DNA from: Labrys wisconsinensis
Lineage (GTDB): Bacteria; Pseudomonadota; Alphaproteobacteria; Rhizobiales; Labraceae
Reading direction: 5' to 3'
DNA: 64,000 nt
Assembly (NCBI RefSeq): GCF_030814995.1
Contig: NZ_JAUSVX010000014.1
Location: 169,997 to 233,996 of the forward strand
Shown here one piece after another: positions 62,189 through 64,000 of this stretch (its first letter is position 1; each line of letters begins with the position of its first letter). The notes under the pieces are model-generated. The model did no database searches, was not told the DNA's origin, and saw only the letters and a program-made list of their open reading frames with translations. Made by a program: the position numbers and the translations under genes.

Positions 62189-63147
62189 TCGTCGACGCGA
62201 CCATTCACAGCTTCAGCCTCTGGCACCATTTCGCCCACAAGCCCGGCTTCGACGCCCTCGCCTATGCCGACCTCGCGGCCTCGCTCGGATTTTCCGGCAT
62301 CAGCCTCTCGTTGAACGACCCGAATTACCGCCATCTCGGCGGCCGCGAGCCCGAGCGCATGGAGCGCCTGCGCCGCCATCTGGAGACACTGGCGTTCAGC
62401 CTCGAGGTCGATACGTCGGGGACCGATCCGGCGCACATGTCGGAACTCTTGGGCGTGGCGAGCCTCATGGGGGCGACCAGCCTGCGCACCTATACCCGCC
62501 ATCAGGGCACGCCCGCCGAGATGGCCGAGGCGACCGCCCGCGACCTCGGCGCTGTCATGCCGAAGGCGGGCGCTCTCGGGATCGTCGTCGTGCTGGAGAA
62601 CCACGAGGACTTCACCGGTCCCGAGCTTGCCGGGATCGTCGAGCGCGTGGGCCATCCCAACCTCAAGATCCTCTATGACTACGGCAATTCGCAGATGGTC
62701 CTGGAAGATCCCGAGGCGGCCCTGGACGCGGTCCTGCCGCATGTCCACTCGGTTCACCTCAAGGACCATGTGATGGTGCGCCCCGAGCACGCCGGGCGCC
62801 TCACCGTCGCCGGCGTGCCCGTCGGCGACGGCTTCCTGCCGCTGGAGCGCCTGACGCGGCGCCTGCTCGACCAGGGACTGCGCCGGATCACCTTCGAGAA
62901 TGTCTGGGCCTACAGCGCCCCGATCCGGCCCGGCCGCATGCCGATGGACGGCGTCGTGCCGGGCGAAGGGGCGTTCGCCTTCCTCGAGCCGCCCTTCGAT
63001 CCCGCGCGCATCGTTCTCGACCAGTCGAGGCTTGCTCCCGACCGGCTGGTCGCCCTCGAGCATGACGCGCTGCTCCGCGGCGTCGCAGTGTTTCGCCGGA
63101 TCCTCTCCCGCCTGGGATGCGAAGGACGCTGGCGCCGGGCCGGCTGA
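62185..63147 (+). CDS. Sugar phosphate isomerase/epimerase (TIM barrel, AP endonuclease-2 fold)
   Basis: 320 residues. The xylose-isomerase-like barrel is shown by IVVVLENHEDFTGPELAGIVERVGHPNLKILYDYGNSQMV (Glu and Asp metal residues), VHSVHLKDHVMV and GDGFLPLERLTRRLLDQGLRRITFENVWAY (final Glu). These enzymes isomerise or epimerise sugars and inositol derivatives. With the dehydrogenase and kinase upstream and a sugar permease downstream, it completes a carbohydrate catabolic unit whose substrate is unknown. Confidence 0.9.
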   Translation: MIVDATIHSFSLWHHFAHKPGFDALAYADLAASLGFSGISLSLNDPNYRHLGGREPERMERLRRHLETLAFSLEVDTSGTDPAHMSELLGVASLMGATSLRTYTRHQGTPAEMAEATARDLGAVMPKAGALGIVVVLENHEDFTGPELAGIVERVGHPNLKILYDYGNSQMVLEDPEAALDAVLPHVHSVHLKDHVMVRPEHAGRLTVAGVPVGDGFLPLERLTRRLLDQGLRRITFENVWAYSAPIRPGRMPMDGVVPGEGAFAFLEPPFDPARIVLDQSRLAPDRLVALEHDALLRGVAVFRRILSRLGCEGRWRRAG

Positions 63148-63550
63148 TGTCTCCGGCCAGCGTGCCGCCCCTGTGACGCGGCGCTGACGCGCGGTCGTGC
63201 CGAAGGCGCGCACGGCGTGCGGCGGAGCTTTTCGCCGAACCTGCGGCATCCCGCGCCGGGAGCGATCGTCCGGCCAGCGATCGCGAATTGTCGTTTTGCC
63301 ATCGAATTTTTCGATGTCAGTCACGCAATTGCAGCATTGCGATTCGACATTCATTGCGGTTTCCCGCACAGGCCATGTCCGGCCGACGGGAGCCCGAACG
63401 GGCGATCGAGCCCTGTCCAATGTCCACGTGGAACCAGGAGGCGATGGCCATGGTCTCGATCGGTGGGATCAGCGAGCGGGATGGCTCGATGCCTGTCCGG
63501 CGCGGCGTTTCGTCATCGATTTCGGATGGCGTGTTCGCGGGCTTCGCCCG
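63148..63550. other. 403-base intergenic region before sugar permease
   Basis: It holds the palindrome at 63300-63316 and AT-richer stretches around 63290-63360, where a promoter may lie. The open frame 63288-63554 has no signals and is not called. Confidence 0.5.
63300..63316. promoter_or_regulatory. CATCGAA-TTT-TTCGATG palindrome
   Basis: A perfect 7-base inverted repeat around TTT lies about 235 bases before the permease start in an AT-richer part of the gap. It is a possible operator for a LacI/GntR-type regulator; no regulator gene is visible in the window. Confidence 0.4.
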
Positions 63551-64000
63551 ATGAGCGGTGCCGTTTCTCTCGCGTCCGCCGGGAAGGGGCCGAGGCACGA
63601 CGGCGGCGGGGCGGCGGTTCCGCCGCTTGCCTCCGTCATCGGCCGGCTGCGGCTTGCCGACGCGCTCGTCGCCTATGCGCTGGCCGGTCCCGCCTTCCTG
63701 CTGCTCGTCCTGCTGTTCTTCCTGCCGGTCGTCGCCGTCATCGTCATCGCGCTCACCGACTGGCAGTTCGGGGCCCGGACGCTCGCCTTCGTCGGCCTGG
63801 CCAATTTCCGCGAGGTCTTCGCCGACGAGGGCTTCCGCGCCTCGCTGGTCAACACCCTCGTCTACGTGCTGATCGTCGTGCCGGGCACCGTCGTCCTCGG
63901 CCTCATCATCGCGCTCCTCATCGAGAGCGGAAAGTCCTGCCGCGCCTTCTACCGCGCCATCCACTTCCTGCCCTTCATGGCGACGCTCGCCGCCATGGCC
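63551..64000 (+). CDS. Sugar ABC transporter permease, N-terminal part (cut by window end)
   Basis: 150 codons are visible from ATG 63551, open to the last base. After a 35-residue Gly/Ala-rich cytoplasmic tail, membrane segments ALAGPAFLLLVLLFFLPVVAVIVIALTDW and NTLVYVLIVVPGTVVLGLIIALLI are clear, with FVGLANFREVF between them, as in CUT1-family MalF/UgpA permeases. The rest, the partner permease and the binding protein should lie to the right. Its position suggests it imports the substrate of the enzyme operon at 60342-63147. Confidence 0.88.
   Translation, partial: MSGAVSLASAGKGPRHDGGGAAVPPLASVIGRLRLADALVAYALAGPAFLLLVLLFFLPVVAVIVIALTDWQFGARTLAFVGLANFREVFADEGFRASLVNTLVYVLIVVPGTVVLGLIIALLIESGKSCRAFYRAIHFLPFMATLAAMA

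Noticed and set aside
63288..63554. 88-codon frame before the sugar permease
   Set aside because: Overlaps the permease start, no ribosome binding site and no recognisable sequence.

Overview
The window is very GC-rich (high G+C at third codon positions), densely coded on both strands, and reads as chromosome of an alphaproteobacterium of the order Hyphomicrobiales (Rhizobiales). The evidence is the flbT/flaF/fliX flagellar regulators, sigma-54-type hook and P-ring promoters, a Usg-like protein, a one-cysteine DksA, a leucine leader peptide in front of leuA, and a GCATGATC-type intergenic palindromic repeat. A Labrys- or Kaistia-like genus is possible, but the genus cannot be fixed from sequence reading alone. 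I see no rRNA, tRNA, CRISPR array, transposase or phage gene.

Layout. 1-2.6 kb: the tail of an unrecognised protein, an AraC/GyrI-like regulator and a ferredoxin-NADP reductase. 2.6-12.1 kb: a catabolic island with an MmgE/PrpD-IclR pair divergent from an eight-gene operon (2Fe-2S subunit, two FAD subunits of an opine/D-amino-acid oxidase type enzyme, a four-gene polar amino acid ABC importer, a C45 acyltransferase/amidase). A pair of CACAWTGTG operators overlaps a good promoter between the two. 12.2-24 kb: dienelactone hydrolase, UspA, a ClpP-like periplasmic protein, a PuuB-like oxidase, an ExoZ-like acyltransferase plus GH16 glucanase, a caspase-YARHG protein plus M15 peptidase, a SixA-type phosphatase, and YcjX plus a DUF697 protein.

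24-32.2 kb: flagellar block I (flgE, flgK, flgL; on the other strand flaF, flbT, flagellin and a FlaG-like gene). 32.4-38.6 kb: a C-P lyase operon phnGHIJKL with phnF and a PfkB-type kinase upstream. Its PhnJ lacks three of the four catalytic/Fe-S cysteines; this is the most surprising observation here. 39-42 kb: a branched-chain aminotransferase, a 3-hydroxyisobutyrate-dehydrogenase-like enzyme and a GGDEF cyclase. 42.2-45.4 kb: flagellar block II (FlgN-like, rod-binding protein, flgI, divergent fliX) and dksA with a strong terminator.

45.5-47.6 kb: copper delivery genes (DUF2946, PCuAC, SCO, cytochrome c). 47.6-51.5 kb: a sugar ABC importer without its ATPase, preceded by an operator-like palindrome. 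52-57.3 kb: usg, CFA synthase, small lipoproteins, an FAD monooxygenase, a cupin and a TacAT-like toxin-antitoxin pair with an operator inside its promoter. 57.4-59.3 kb: leuA with a leucine-rich leader peptide. 59.4-59.6 kb: two very strong hairpins. 60.3-64 kb: a sugar-type catabolic operon (Ldh-family dehydrogenase, APH-fold kinase, TIM-barrel isomerase), followed by the start of a second sugar ABC permease cut by the window edge.
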